Below, piece by piece: positions 7,486-14,450 of a stretch of 19,213 nucleotides of DNA. A program made the position numbers and the translations under genes. The stretch is from contig CAKUKP010000060.1 in assembly GCA_934663625.1 (NCBI GenBank), positions 1-19,213 of the forward strand. Direction: 5' to 3'. The DNA comes from an uncultured Clostridia bacterium (lineage in GTDB: Bacteria; Bacillota; Clostridia; Christensenellales; Aristaeellaceae). Within the stretch, counting starts at the first letter, position 1. The number at the start of each line of letters is the position of its first letter. The notes below the pieces were generated by a model that had not been told where the DNA came from, made no database searches, and worked only from the letters and a program-made list of their open reading frames with translations.

Positions 7486-7596
7486 CCGGTCTTCAGGGCA
7501 GGGTGAAATTCCCGACCGGCGGTATAGTCCGCGAGCGCAAGCATGAACCGGTGCAATTCCGGTACCGACCGTTACAGTCCGGATGAAAGAAGGCGC
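7486..7596 (+). promoter_or_regulatory. FMN riboswitch (RFN element)
   Basis: The conserved RFN blocks are present in order: TTCAGGGCAGGGTGAAATTC, CCGACCGGCGGT, AGTCCGCGAGCG, ACCGGTGCAATTCCGGTACC, GACCGTTACAGTCCGGATG and AAAGAAGG. The closing stem pairs the start and end of this region. FMN binding should turn off the downstream riboflavin transporter gene; a terminator follows directly. Confidence 0.95.
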
Positions 7597-7617
7597 GCGA
7601 CTGCACGTATTGTATGT

Positions 7618-7643
7618 CCCCGAAGCCGTTTCGGGGGCTTTTT
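7618..7643 (+). terminator. Riboswitch-controlled terminator
   Basis: The 7-bp stem CCCCGAA/TTCGGGG (7618-7624 / 7630-7636) has a 5-nt loop and is followed by GCTTTTT. It lies between the RFN element and the ribU ribosome binding site, as expected for a transcriptional off-switch. Confidence 0.85.
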
Positions 7644-7699
7644 CTATGCCGGAAAGCCCGCGGACGGACGTGCGCGGCGCGCGAAACGGAGGAAGGAAA

Positions 7700-8356
7700 A
7701 TGAACGATAAGACGAAACGGCTTACCCTAATGGCGATGTATGCGGCGATGGCATTCGTGCTGACGGCAGTCGGCAGGTTTCCCATTTCCAGCATGGATTT
7801 TCTGAAGTATGATCCCAAGGATGTAATTCTGGCGATCTGCGGCCTTTCGATGGGGCCGCTGCCGTGCCTGCTGGTGACGGTTGCGGTATCGCTGGTTGAA
7901 ATGGTGGCGCTGAGCAGCACCGGCCCGATCGGCTTTTTGATGAACGTAATCTCCAGCGCGGCGTTTGCATGCGTCGCTTCGGCGGTGTACGCGCACGGGC
8001 GCAGCCTGCGCCGCGCCGTGATCGGGCTGATTTCGGGTGTGATCGTGATGACGGGCATGATGCTGCTGTGGAATTATCTGATAACGCCGTTGTACATGGG
8101 TACGCCGCGCGAAGCGGTGGCGGCGATGCTGCTTCCCGTATTTCTGCCGTTTAACCTGATCAAGGGCGGCATCAATGCGGCGCTTACGATGCTGATCTAC
8201 AAGCCAATCACGCGCGCGCTTCGATCCGCGCATCTGCTGCCGGAGCGCGAGGATGCGCCGCGCGCGAACGCGGCGGTGAAATGGACGGCGATCATCGCCG
8301 CCATCGTGCTGACGGGCTGCATCATTGCGGTGCTGCTAATCCGACACGTGATCTGA
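7700..8356 (+). CDS. ribU: Riboflavin ECF transporter S component RibU
   Basis: A 218-residue membrane protein with about six hydrophobic segments, the substrate-binding S subunit of an energy-coupling factor transporter for riboflavin. The FLKYDPKD motif near residues 33-40 is typical of RibU, as is the MAMYAAMAFVL opening helix that contacts the ECF module. The FMN riboswitch directly upstream confirms the substrate. The ECF ATPases and EcfT are not in the window, so it must share a group II module encoded elsewhere. The ATG at 7700 has GGAGGAAGG directly upstream; the frame extends into the riboswitch but that part is untranslated leader. Confidence 0.95.
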   Translation: MNDKTKRLTLMAMYAAMAFVLTAVGRFPISSMDFLKYDPKDVILAICGLSMGPLPCLLVTVAVSLVEMVALSSTGPIGFLMNVISSAAFACVASAVYAHGRSLRRAVIGLISGVIVMTGMMLLWNYLITPLYMGTPREAVAAMLLPVFLPFNLIKGGINAALTMLIYKPITRALRSAHLLPEREDAPRANAAVKWTAIIAAIVLTGCIIAVLLIRHVI

Positions 8357-8371
8357 TTGCATACAACCCAA

Positions 8372-8412
8372 AAGGCTCGCACAGGCGGAGGACGCCTGTG
8401 CGGGCCTTTTTA
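8372..8412 (+). terminator. Rho-independent terminator of ribU
   Basis: A stem of about 13 bp with one G-T pair (GCTCGCACAGGCG with CGCCTGTGCGGGC) and a short loop is followed by CTTTTTA, 16 nt past the ribU stop. Confidence 0.88.
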
Positions 8413-8451
8413 TGTTGGGCGAAAGTAGGCGCTGGCAAATGGGACGACGAG

Positions 8452-8516
8452 GGGTTCTCTCCCTCAGTCATCGCTGCGCGATGCCAGCTCCCCCATCAGG
8501 TGGAGCCATAGGTTAC
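8452..8516 (+). repeat. Dispersed CTCCCTCAGTC repeat element, copy B
   Basis: GGGGTTCTCTCCCTCAGTC is followed by a 6-bp stem (CATCGC/GCGATG) with a TGC triloop and a second stem GCTCC/GGAGC, then GGTTACG as in the copies at 13873 and 18393. The stem sequence differs from the other copies but the loop is the same. The rest of the 8413-8710 gap holds GAGGGAACCGAGGGGG (possibly a decayed end of the element) and the promoter of the next gene; no other gene is seen. Confidence 0.7.
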
Positions 8517-8648
8517 GATCTTCGTTTTTTTGTCGCGTCAGAGGGAACCGAGGGGGTACGGACTGCAGTTTTGTGTTTTTCATCCGGATAAGGCGGGTGT
8601 GTACCAAATGTCATGATTTTGTCATGGATCAGTCGGCATTCTGTCCGG

Positions 8649-8676
8649 TTGGAATGCTATACTGTAATTGTATACC
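8649..8676 (+). promoter_or_regulatory. Likely promoter of the motor operon
   Basis: TTGGAA and TATACC are 16 bp apart, with further TATACT and TATATA sequences nearby. It lies 35 nt before the first motor gene. Several overlapping registers are possible. Confidence 0.4.
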
Positions 8677-8710
8677 TATATATTGGCGACCGATGGCAAC
8701 GGAGGTACAT

Positions 8711-10249
8711 ATGACGCTACTTACATCGCTTATTCGCAGTATGACGGGCAGCGTGGTGAACATGCTCGTATACGCGCTGATGATCGCCGTTTTCGTTCTG
8801 GGTCTGATCAAGTGCGTTTTTCCCGTGGTGGGCACGCGCGGGCTGTTGCGTTCCGCCATCACCAATATCCGTGCGGGCGCGGACGCGAAGAAATCCTGGC
8901 AGGAGGATGATTTCCTCGGCAAGGGATCGCTGAGCGCGCATTGGAGCGAATACTTAAACAACCTGTTCTTCGCGGACGGCGTATACCACAACGCATCGAA
9001 CGTGGAGGATTACATCAACGAAGAAACCGTGATCTACGGCCCCGGCAGATCGATGTTTGCGGACGCGATTCCCGGAATGCTGGTTTCCATCGGCTTTCTG
9101 GGCACGCTGATCGGTCTGGCGCAGGGTCTGGCGGGCTTTTCCATCGAGGACAGCGACGCCGTAATGGGATCGATCACCACGCTGATTCCCGGCATGCAGA
9201 CGGCGTTCTTTACATCCATCGTGGGCGTGGTCTGTTCGATTTCATTTACGCTGATTACCCGCGCGGTAAACGGTTCTACCGAGCGCGAGCTGCGCACGTT
9301 CTACGGCGCGATGAGCCGCCACGCGGGCGTATTATCCGTCGATCCGATGACGCAGGTGGCGATCTATCAGCAGGAGCAGACCGCGCTGATTCGCAAGATG
9401 GCGAAGGATATCGATGGCAAGCTGGCGGACAACATCGCCGCCGCGATGGAGCCGCTGAACAACACGATGCGCAATTTCGTATCCGTGACTACGAAGGATC
9501 AGATGCGCTTTCTGGACGCGGTGGTTTCCCGATTCATCGATCGCATGGACGATACGATGAGCGGGCAGATCAAGCGGCTTTCGAAGGCGCTGACGGACGC
9601 GGCGCAATATCAGGAGGAAGCGCTGCGCGGCGTGCGCGCGGGCATCGGCGACAGCGCCGAAATGCTGAAAAGCGTGCGCGAGGTGACGAAGCTGACCGAC
9701 GATATGATTCGCGGTAACGCCGCCTATATCGAAACGCTGCGCCAGAATCAGAAGAAGACCGACGATATGTTTGCCGGCGTATCCGGCGCGGTGGAGCAGA
9801 TGGAGCTGGTTTCCCGCCAGCAGGCGAACTATCTGAACACGGTATCCGCCATGCACGCCGAAATCCTGCGATCCTCCGATCAGATGGCGCGCGCCGTGCA
9901 GGATCTGATGCGCGCGTTCGACGAAAACACCGGCGCGGCGACTGACGAAATGCGCCGCACGGCGCAGGAAATGCGCGATGCGGGACAGGATCTGCAGCAG
10001 GTTTACCGCGATTGCGCCGGTTCCATTACGCGCGAATTGCAGCTTACGCTGGATGATTTCACCGATTACGTGAACAAGTTCACCGGATTCGTAAACGATA
10101 CCGTGAATACGATCGGCGGATCGCTGAACGATCTGCCGCGCGCGGTAAACGATACCGCGAATCAGTTCCTGGATCAGATGGATCGGTTGACCGACGCCAT
10201 CGCTCGCGCACAGCAGGCGGTGGACGCGGCGCAGCGCCCCTATCGCTGA
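8711..10249 (+). CDS. ZorA-like MotA/TolQ/ExbB-family motor channel with long cytoplasmic tail
   Basis: A 512-residue protein. Residues 1-185 read as a three-helix TolQ/ExbB/MotA channel: TM1 about 14-38, TM2 about 118-140 with SIGFLGTLIGL, TM3 about 157-183 with PGMQTAFFTSIVGVV. Thr132, Thr164 and Thr168 sit where pore-lining Thr residues are found in the family. Residues about 185-512 form a long, charged, Ala/Gln-rich helical tail with heptad character, unlike short ExbB or TolQ but like ZorA of Zorya systems. The next gene encodes its MotB/OmpA partner. The pair should be a proton-driven rotary complex in the cytoplasmic membrane with a tail pointing into the cytoplasm. The start is fixed by GGAGG 5-6 nt before ATG 8711. 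No ZorC, ZorD or ZorE homologue is seen. Family: good; defence role: uncertain. Confidence 0.82.
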   Translation: MTLLTSLIRSMTGSVVNMLVYALMIAVFVLGLIKCVFPVVGTRGLLRSAITNIRAGADAKKSWQEDDFLGKGSLSAHWSEYLNNLFFADGVYHNASNVEDYINEETVIYGPGRSMFADAIPGMLVSIGFLGTLIGLAQGLAGFSIEDSDAVMGSITTLIPGMQTAFFTSIVGVVCSISFTLITRAVNGSTERELRTFYGAMSRHAGVLSVDPMTQVAIYQQEQTALIRKMAKDIDGKLADNIAAAMEPLNNTMRNFVSVTTKDQMRFLDAVVSRFIDRMDDTMSGQIKRLSKALTDAAQYQEEALRGVRAGIGDSAEMLKSVREVTKLTDDMIRGNAAYIETLRQNQKKTDDMFAGVSGAVEQMELVSRQQANYLNTVSAMHAEILRSSDQMARAVQDLMRAFDENTGAATDEMRRTAQEMRDAGQDLQQVYRDCAGSITRELQLTLDDFTDYVNKFTGFVNDTVNTIGGSLNDLPRAVNDTANQFLDQMDRLTDAIARAQQAVDAAQRPYR

Positions 10250-10286
10250 TGGGGATCCATCGGAAGAAGGGACGGTGAAATAATAC

Positions 10287-11333
10287 ATGCGCGCAAATCG
10301 AAGAATGCGCAGCGGCCGCAGGCGCGGCGGCGGCGACGGCAATTACTGGATCAGCTTTTCGGATTTGATGAGTTCGATGCTGGTGATCATCATTCTGGTG
10401 ATGTTCTACATCATTTATCAGTATTTCAATCTGGCGGAGATCAATCAGGCGGAAATCGCCCGCAGGCAATATGACCTGGATCAGGCGCAGAGCCAGTTGG
10501 AGGAACAGCAAACCAAGTTGACCGCCGCCGAAAAGGAAATGATCGCCCAGCAGATTTTGCTGGAGGCGAAGCAGAATGAATTGGACGATGCGCAGTCCAT
10601 TCTGGAATCGCAGAAGAGCCAGTTGGCCGATGCGGAAAGCCAGCTTTCCGCCAAGGAAATCGAAATTGCGGAACAGCAGGCGAAGCTGATTGCGCTCGGC
10701 GCACAGCTGGATGATCAGCAAACGAAGCTTACCGCGCAGCAGACTCAGCTGGATAATCAGCAGCAGCAGATCGAACAGCTGATCGGTCTGAAGACGCGGA
10801 TCATTACATCGCTCAGCACCGCGCTGCGCGAAAGCAATATCAGCGCGACCGTGGATCCATCGACTGGCTCCATTGCGCTGGAATCGGATGTATTATTTGA
10901 CTCCGGCGAATATAAATTGAGCGAGGCGGGCAAGACGTTCATCGATCGCTTCCTGCCGATCTACCTGAATACGCTTCTGGCGGACGAATATCGGGATTAC
11001 GTGTCCGAAATCATCATTGAAGGGCATACCGATCCCGCGGGCGGCTATCTGAAGAATCTGGAGCTTTCCCAGCAGCGCGCGCTCGCCGTGGCGCAATATG
11101 TGCTGCGCGATGCGAATACCACCATCGGCGCATCGCAGAAGGAAACGCTGCGGAAGATGGTTTCCGTCAACGGGCGAAGCTATTCCGATCCGATTTACGT
11201 TACCGGTACGAAGACCATCGATTGGAACGCGTCCAGGCGCGTGGTATTTAAATTCCGTCTGACCGATGAACAGATGATCCAGCAGCTGCGGGACATTCTG
11301 GAAAACGGCGGGACGGACGCTACAAACGAATAA
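10287..11333 (+). CDS. ZorB/MotB-like stator protein with coiled-coil and OmpA peptidoglycan-binding domain
   Basis: A 348-residue protein built as: basic N-terminus (1-19); a MotB-type entry YWISFSDLMSSM with Asp26 at the proton-carrying position; one membrane helix (about 27-46); a Gln/Glu/Leu-rich coiled coil (about 50-170); and an OmpA-like domain (about 185-325) with EGHTDP at 246-250, LSQQRA at 260-265 and NASRRVVF at 314-321. That domain should bind peptidoglycan and anchor the stator. The coiled coil is longer than the linker expected in MotB or ZorB and may span a thick wall. It starts 37 nt after the channel gene and is surely in the same operon; upstream GGTGA is a weak ribosome binding site. 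Stator partner of the channel: confident. Confidence 0.85.
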   Translation: MRANRRMRSGRRRGGGDGNYWISFSDLMSSMLVIIILVMFYIIYQYFNLAEINQAEIARRQYDLDQAQSQLEEQQTKLTAAEKEMIAQQILLEAKQNELDDAQSILESQKSQLADAESQLSAKEIEIAEQQAKLIALGAQLDDQQTKLTAQQTQLDNQQQQIEQLIGLKTRIITSLSTALRESNISATVDPSTGSIALESDVLFDSGEYKLSEAGKTFIDRFLPIYLNTLLADEYRDYVSEIIIEGHTDPAGGYLKNLELSQQRALAVAQYVLRDANTTIGASQKETLRKMVSVNGRSYSDPIYVTGTKTIDWNASRRVVFKFRLTDEQMIQQLRDILENGGTDATNE

Positions 11334-11348
11334 AGGAGTCGGTTCATT

Positions 11349-11885
11349 TTGGTTTATCTGCGCAGATTGGTTTGGTTTATCGGCAGAAATCTGATCTGGC
11401 TATGCGTGATTCTGGGCGTGCTGGTGTGCGGCTTTTACATGTGCCTGAATACGGCGAATATTTACGTGATTCTGACGGACGGGCTGGAAAAGCGCGTGGA
11501 CGCGATTCTGACCCGCGAGGACGCGGAAAAGCTGGGCATGTATTTCCACGCGGATTTCCTCAGCAACGATGATGCGCTCGAAGGCGCGTTTGACGGCACC
11601 AGCGTATATACCGCCTACAACATCACCGGCTATGATTATGATCTGAAGATCGAAAAGCTGTGGGCGTGGCCATGGGATCAGTATGCCACCTGCACCGTGG
11701 TGGAGCGCGTGAGCAATATCAAGGGCACGGTGAAATCCGATGCCCAGGGCGCTTCCGCCGCGATTCCCAGCTGGCAGGGCGGCCGATATGATATCACCGT
11801 GGTGCGGCAGGACGGGCAATGGAAGATCAACGGCATGCAGCAGACCGCCGTGCTGATGGAGGCCGCGACGGGCGAGGGCGCATGA
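11349..11885 (+). CDS. Small membrane-anchored protein of the motor operon (NTF2-like fold possible)
   Basis: Start TTG at 11349: AAAGGAG lies 10 nt upstream and the previous stop ends 15 nt before. The 178 residues have one N-terminal membrane segment (about 13-34, Arg-rich on the inside), so about 140 residues lie outside. The soluble part has two halves: a short helical section (EKRVDAIL...DAEKLG) and a beta-rich part ending RYDITVVRQDGQWKINGM, which resembles the last strands of NTF2/SnoaL-like domains. I do not recognise a named family. Its place directly after the channel and stator genes suggests a subunit or assembly factor of the motor. Confidence 0.7.
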   Translation: MVYLRRLVWFIGRNLIWLCVILGVLVCGFYMCLNTANIYVILTDGLEKRVDAILTREDAEKLGMYFHADFLSNDDALEGAFDGTSVYTAYNITGYDYDLKIEKLWAWPWDQYATCTVVERVSNIKGTVKSDAQGASAAIPSWQGGRYDITVVRQDGQWKINGMQQTAVLMEAATGEGA

Positions 11886-11976
11886 AGATTCTGCATGTGA
11901 TGTTAAAATATGTAGAAATCGTAATCTTTCGATAATAGATTTACCCATATTTGCCCTGTTCACGGTTCGTAAACTA

Positions 11977-11985
11977 TGTTATAAT
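11977..11985 (+). promoter_or_regulatory. Extended -10 promoter of the coiled-coil gene
   Basis: TGTTATAAT is a perfect extended -10, 47 nt before the next ATG; no clear -35 is present. The 122-nt gap after the previous stop holds no evident terminator, so readthrough from the motor genes also remains possible. Confidence 0.6.
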
Positions 11986-12031
11986 TAGTGTATAGAAGTG
12001 TGCATTATTGAAATGGTTAGGAGGCTATTCC

Positions 12032-13627
12032 ATGGATCGCAAAAACAAGGTTTGGCTGATTGTGCTGATCGTACTGCTGGTGGCGTCCATTGCGTCCACG
12101 CTGGTGATCAACAATAAGTGGTCCGTTTCCAAGGATGCGCTGACGGCGGCGAATACGCAGCTGGAAGCGAAGGCGGATATCGAGCAGCAGAATACGCAGC
12201 TGACCGAAGCCAATGCCGCGATGGAAACGCAGCTGGCGGAAGCCGAGCAGACCAGAACCGATCTGGAAACGCAGGTAACGGATTTGACGGCGCAGCTGGC
12301 AGCGGCAAACGAGGAAAAGACCCTGCTGCAGACGCAGCTGACCGAGATGGAAACCCTGCGCACCGAAATTGAAACGCAGCTTGCGGAAGCCAACACCGGC
12401 AAGACCCAGCTGGAAACGCAGCTGAGCGAGGCGACAGCGCTGCAGGCGGAGCTTCAGAAGCAGCTGGACGAGAGCAATGCCGGTAACGCTGAACTGACCG
12501 CGGAGCTGGAAACGCTGACCGAGAGCAAGAAGGCGCTGGAAGCACAGCTGAGCGAATCCACCGAGGGCAAGACTGCGCTGGAACAGCAGATGACCGAAGT
12601 GACCAGCGTGATTTCCGCCTTGGAACAGCAGCTGAATCAGTCTGAAACGGAACGCGCCGCAATCCAGCAGCAGCTGACCGATACCACCGAACAGAAGAAT
12701 GAGATCGAAGCGCAGCTTCAGACCGTGGATGCGGCGGTGGACGAGCTGGTTGCGCAGCTGGCGAGCGTTTCCCAGCATTCCGTCGAGCTGGAGCAGCAGC
12801 TGGCGGATGTTTCCGGAGATGTGGATACCATCGAACAGGCGATGACGGATAATGCCGACGGCCCCACCGCGGAAATCGGCACGAAGCCCGAAACGGAAGA
12901 AGTAAGCATTTCCGATGTGCAGACCAAGCTGGAGGGCGCAAAAACGAATGCCGCGGAGCTGACCCGTCAGGTAGAGGCGAGCGATACGGCAATCAAGGCG
13001 CTGGTGGCGCAGATCGATCTGCTGAAAGCTGAGCACGATTCTGAAAACGCGCAGCTGGAAGCGCAGATTGCGGCGCTGTCCTCCGATAATGAAAACAACG
13101 CTGCTGAAATCGCCGCCCTGAACGCGCAGATTGAAGAAAACAATGCGGAAGCCGCCGCGCTGCAGCAGCAGCTGGACGATGAAAAGGCAAATTATGAAGC
13201 GCTGCTTGCCGAGCTTCAGGCGGCGAACGATGATCTGACCGCACAGCTGGCGCAGGCCGAGGCGCTTGCCAGCGCGCTGCGCGATGAGCTTTCCGCCTAC
13301 AAACTGGAGCACAGCCTGCAGGATGGCGAGGCGCATTCCGCCGCCGATCTGGATGACCAGATTCGCATTGCGGAGGATGGCGTGACCGCGCTCTGGCATT
13401 ACACCAACAATACCCTCAGCGGCAATGACGCCGTGATTAGCGTGACCTTGGACGGCAGCGAAATTTATCGCTCCGACGTGCTGAAGCCCGGCGATTGCAT
13501 CGATGGATTCACCCTCGCCGCGCCGCTCGCTTCCGGCACCTATGACGCCGTGGTCTGCACGGAAATCTACGCCGATGGCGAACGCGTATCCGCCACCTGC
13601 ATTCCGGTAGTGTTGATTGCAGACTAA
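12032..13627 (+). CDS. Membrane-anchored giant coiled-coil protein with C-terminal beta domain
   Basis: A 531-residue protein. Residues about 7-26 are one membrane helix (VWLIVLIVLLVASIASTLVI). Residues about 35-430 are an unbroken coiled coil rich in Ala, Gln, Leu and Glu, made of degenerate repeats such as TQLEA, AQLAEAN and QQLTE. Residues about 436-531 form a compact beta-rich domain with three Cys, of the kind that ends extracytoplasmic proteins (VISVTLDGSEIYRSD...LASGTYDAVVCTE). The ATG at 12032 has AGGAGG 7 nt upstream; an earlier in-frame ATG at 12008 lacks one. Orientation is likely Cys-poor rod outside the membrane. It follows the motor genes on the same strand with its own promoter; the linkage suggests, but does not prove, a shared function. 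No named family recognised. Confidence 0.8.
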   Translation: MDRKNKVWLIVLIVLLVASIASTLVINNKWSVSKDALTAANTQLEAKADIEQQNTQLTEANAAMETQLAEAEQTRTDLETQVTDLTAQLAAANEEKTLLQTQLTEMETLRTEIETQLAEANTGKTQLETQLSEATALQAELQKQLDESNAGNAELTAELETLTESKKALEAQLSESTEGKTALEQQMTEVTSVISALEQQLNQSETERAAIQQQLTDTTEQKNEIEAQLQTVDAAVDELVAQLASVSQHSVELEQQLADVSGDVDTIEQAMTDNADGPTAEIGTKPETEEVSISDVQTKLEGAKTNAAELTRQVEASDTAIKALVAQIDLLKAEHDSENAQLEAQIAALSSDNENNAAEIAALNAQIEENNAEAAALQQQLDDEKANYEALLAELQAANDDLTAQLAQAEALASALRDELSAYKLEHSLQDGEAHSAADLDDQIRIAEDGVTALWHYTNNTLSGNDAVISVTLDGSEIYRSDVLKPGDCIDGFTLAAPLASGTYDAVVCTEIYADGERVSATCIPVVLIAD

Positions 13628-13634
13628 ACCTGCC

Positions 13635-13721
13635 GCCGACAGTGTCGGCTGCCAGTAACTGCCGTGTTGTAAAAGACGAATCCACGCCCCCATAAGTTCA
13701 AGGGGCGCGGATTCTGCGTTT
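13635..13721 (+). repeat. Composite hairpin repeat, unit 1
   Basis: Begins with a 6-bp stem and AGT triloop (GCCGACAGTGTCGGC), 8 nt after the coiled-coil gene stop. It then carries CTGCCAGTAACTGCCGTG and a hairpin GAATCCACGCCCC / GGGGCGCGGATTC with loop CATAAGTTCAA and one A-C mismatch. It is in direct tandem with unit 2. Confidence 0.85.
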
Positions 13722-13809
13722 GCGGGCAGTGCCCGCTGCCAGTAACTGCCGTGTTGTAAAAGACGAATCCACGCCCCCATAAGTTCAAGGGGGCGTGGAT
13801 TCTGCGTTT
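13722..13809 (+). repeat. Composite hairpin repeat, unit 2
   Basis: Contiguous with unit 1 and nearly identical, except that the first stem is GCGGGC/GCCCGC (same AGT loop) and the second stem is a perfect 14 bp. The stems changed on both arms together. A third unit lies at 18241-18327. Confidence 0.85.
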
Positions 13810-13839
13810 CTGTTCTGCCCCAGCTTATCACAAACCCAC

Positions 13840-13872
13840 GTTTTGAAATCCATTGATTCAAGATTTCAAAAC
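13840..13872 (+). repeat. Hairpin with CATTGATTCAA loop
   Basis: A perfect 10-bp stem GTTTTGAAAT/ATTTCAAAAC encloses a 13-nt loop containing CATTGATTCAA, related to the loops at 13697, 14039, 14078, 18297 and 18369. The same position in the second copy (18358-18390) has a different stem. Confidence 0.75.
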
Positions 13873-13937
13873 TTACGGGGTTCTCTCTTTCCGCCGGCTG
13901 CGCCGGCACCTTCCTCGTCAGAGGAAGGCAAGGTTAC
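13873..13937 (+). repeat. Dispersed CTCCCTCAGTC repeat element, copy C1
   Basis: TTACGGGGTTCTCTCTTTCC precedes a GCCGGC/GCCGGC stem with TGC triloop, then CACCTTCCTCGTCAGAGGAAGG and GGTTACG. It closely follows the arrangement at 18390-18466. Confidence 0.75.
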
Positions 13938-13940
13938 GAC

Positions 13941-14004
13941 CGTTTGTTCTCTTGGCTCCACCTGATGGGGGAGCTGTCGGCGAAGCCGACTGAGGGAGAG
14001 AAGC
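13941..14004 (-). repeat. Dispersed CTCCCTCAGTC repeat element, copy C2 (inverted)
   Basis: Read on the minus strand: CTTCTCTCCCTCAGTCGGC, a 6-bp stem GTCGGC/GCCGAC with a TTC triloop, then CAGCTCCCCCATCAGGTGGA and GCC. It faces copy C1, so the two form a convergent pair. Confidence 0.78.
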
Positions 14005-14027
14005 CCATAGATCGCTGCACCAACGCA

Positions 14028-14100
14028 GTTTTTCTGCCTTGAATATATGGGCAGAAAAACGTCGTTTTGATTGCGCCTTAAATCTATGGGCGCAATCAAA
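14028..14100 (-). repeat. Two hairpins with CATAGATTTAA-type loops
   Basis: Hairpin 1: an 11-bp stem (14028-14038 / 14050-14060) with an 11-nt loop that reads CATATATTCAA on the minus strand. Hairpin 2: a 12-bp stem (14066-14077 / 14089-14100) with loop CATAGATTTAA on the minus strand. They precede copy C2 on that strand, as the hairpin at 18358 precedes copy D. Confidence 0.78.
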
Positions 14101-14163
14101 CCAGCGCGGCAGCAGCTGGGTTCAGGCTCAGCCTGAATTTAACAAAAAAAAGGGAGTTTGCTA

Positions 14164-14193
14164 TTGACAGGATGGGGGAATCTGTGCTATAAT
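14164..14193 (+). promoter_or_regulatory. Promoter of the tRNA-Met pair
   Basis: Perfect TTGACA and TATAAT, 18 bp apart, about 30 nt before the first tRNA. Confidence 0.85.
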
Positions 14194-14223
14194 AAATCCT
14201 GCGTTGAGAACGAAACGCGATGT

Positions 14224-14300
<77 letters not shown>

Positions 14301-14303
14301 TTT

Positions 14304-14380
14304 GCCGGCGTAGCTCAGTTGGCTAGAGCATTCGGTTCATACCCGGAGTGTCATTGGTTCGAATCCGATCGCCGGTACCA
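14304..14380 (+). tRNA. Elongator tRNA-Met (CAT)
   Basis: A 77-nt tRNA with encoded CCA, 3 nt after the initiator tRNA. The acceptor stem is GCCGGCG/CGCCGGT with a G-U first pair; the anticodon loop is TTCATAC. The CGGTTCATACCCG anticodon arm resembles Bacillus elongator tRNA-Met. A lysidine-modified tRNA-Ile with CAT is the less likely alternative. Confidence 0.9.
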
Positions 14381-14384
14381 TGAT

Positions 14385-14425
14385 GAAACCCTGAAAGTGC
14401 AAAGCTTTCAGGGTTTCTGATTTTT
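14385..14425 (+). terminator. Terminator of the tRNA operon
   Basis: A perfect 13-bp stem (14385-14397 / 14405-14417) with a 7-nt loop is followed by TGATTTTT, directly after the second tRNA. Confidence 0.9.
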
Positions 14426-14450
14426 GGAAAGAAGCGATAGCGGCGCAGCT

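Noticed and set aside
9332..10342. Minus-strand open frame of 336 codons over the channel gene
   Set aside because: Shadow of the motor genes; product is Arg/His-rich with no recognisable domain.
8711..11333. Flagellar MotA/MotB
   Set aside because: Channel has three rather than four helices and a very long tail; no flagellar genes are nearby.
8711..13627. Complete canonical Zorya system
   Set aside because: No ZorC, ZorD, ZorE or nuclease/helicase gene is present; only the motor core resembles it.
13635..13809. CRISPR array
   Set aside because: Only two tandem units that differ in stems, no uniform spacers, and no cas genes nearby.
12017..13909. Long minus-strand open frame (630 codons)
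   Set aside because: Antisense to the coiled-coil gene; open only because of the Gln/Leu-rich codons on the other strand, and it runs through the hairpin repeats.
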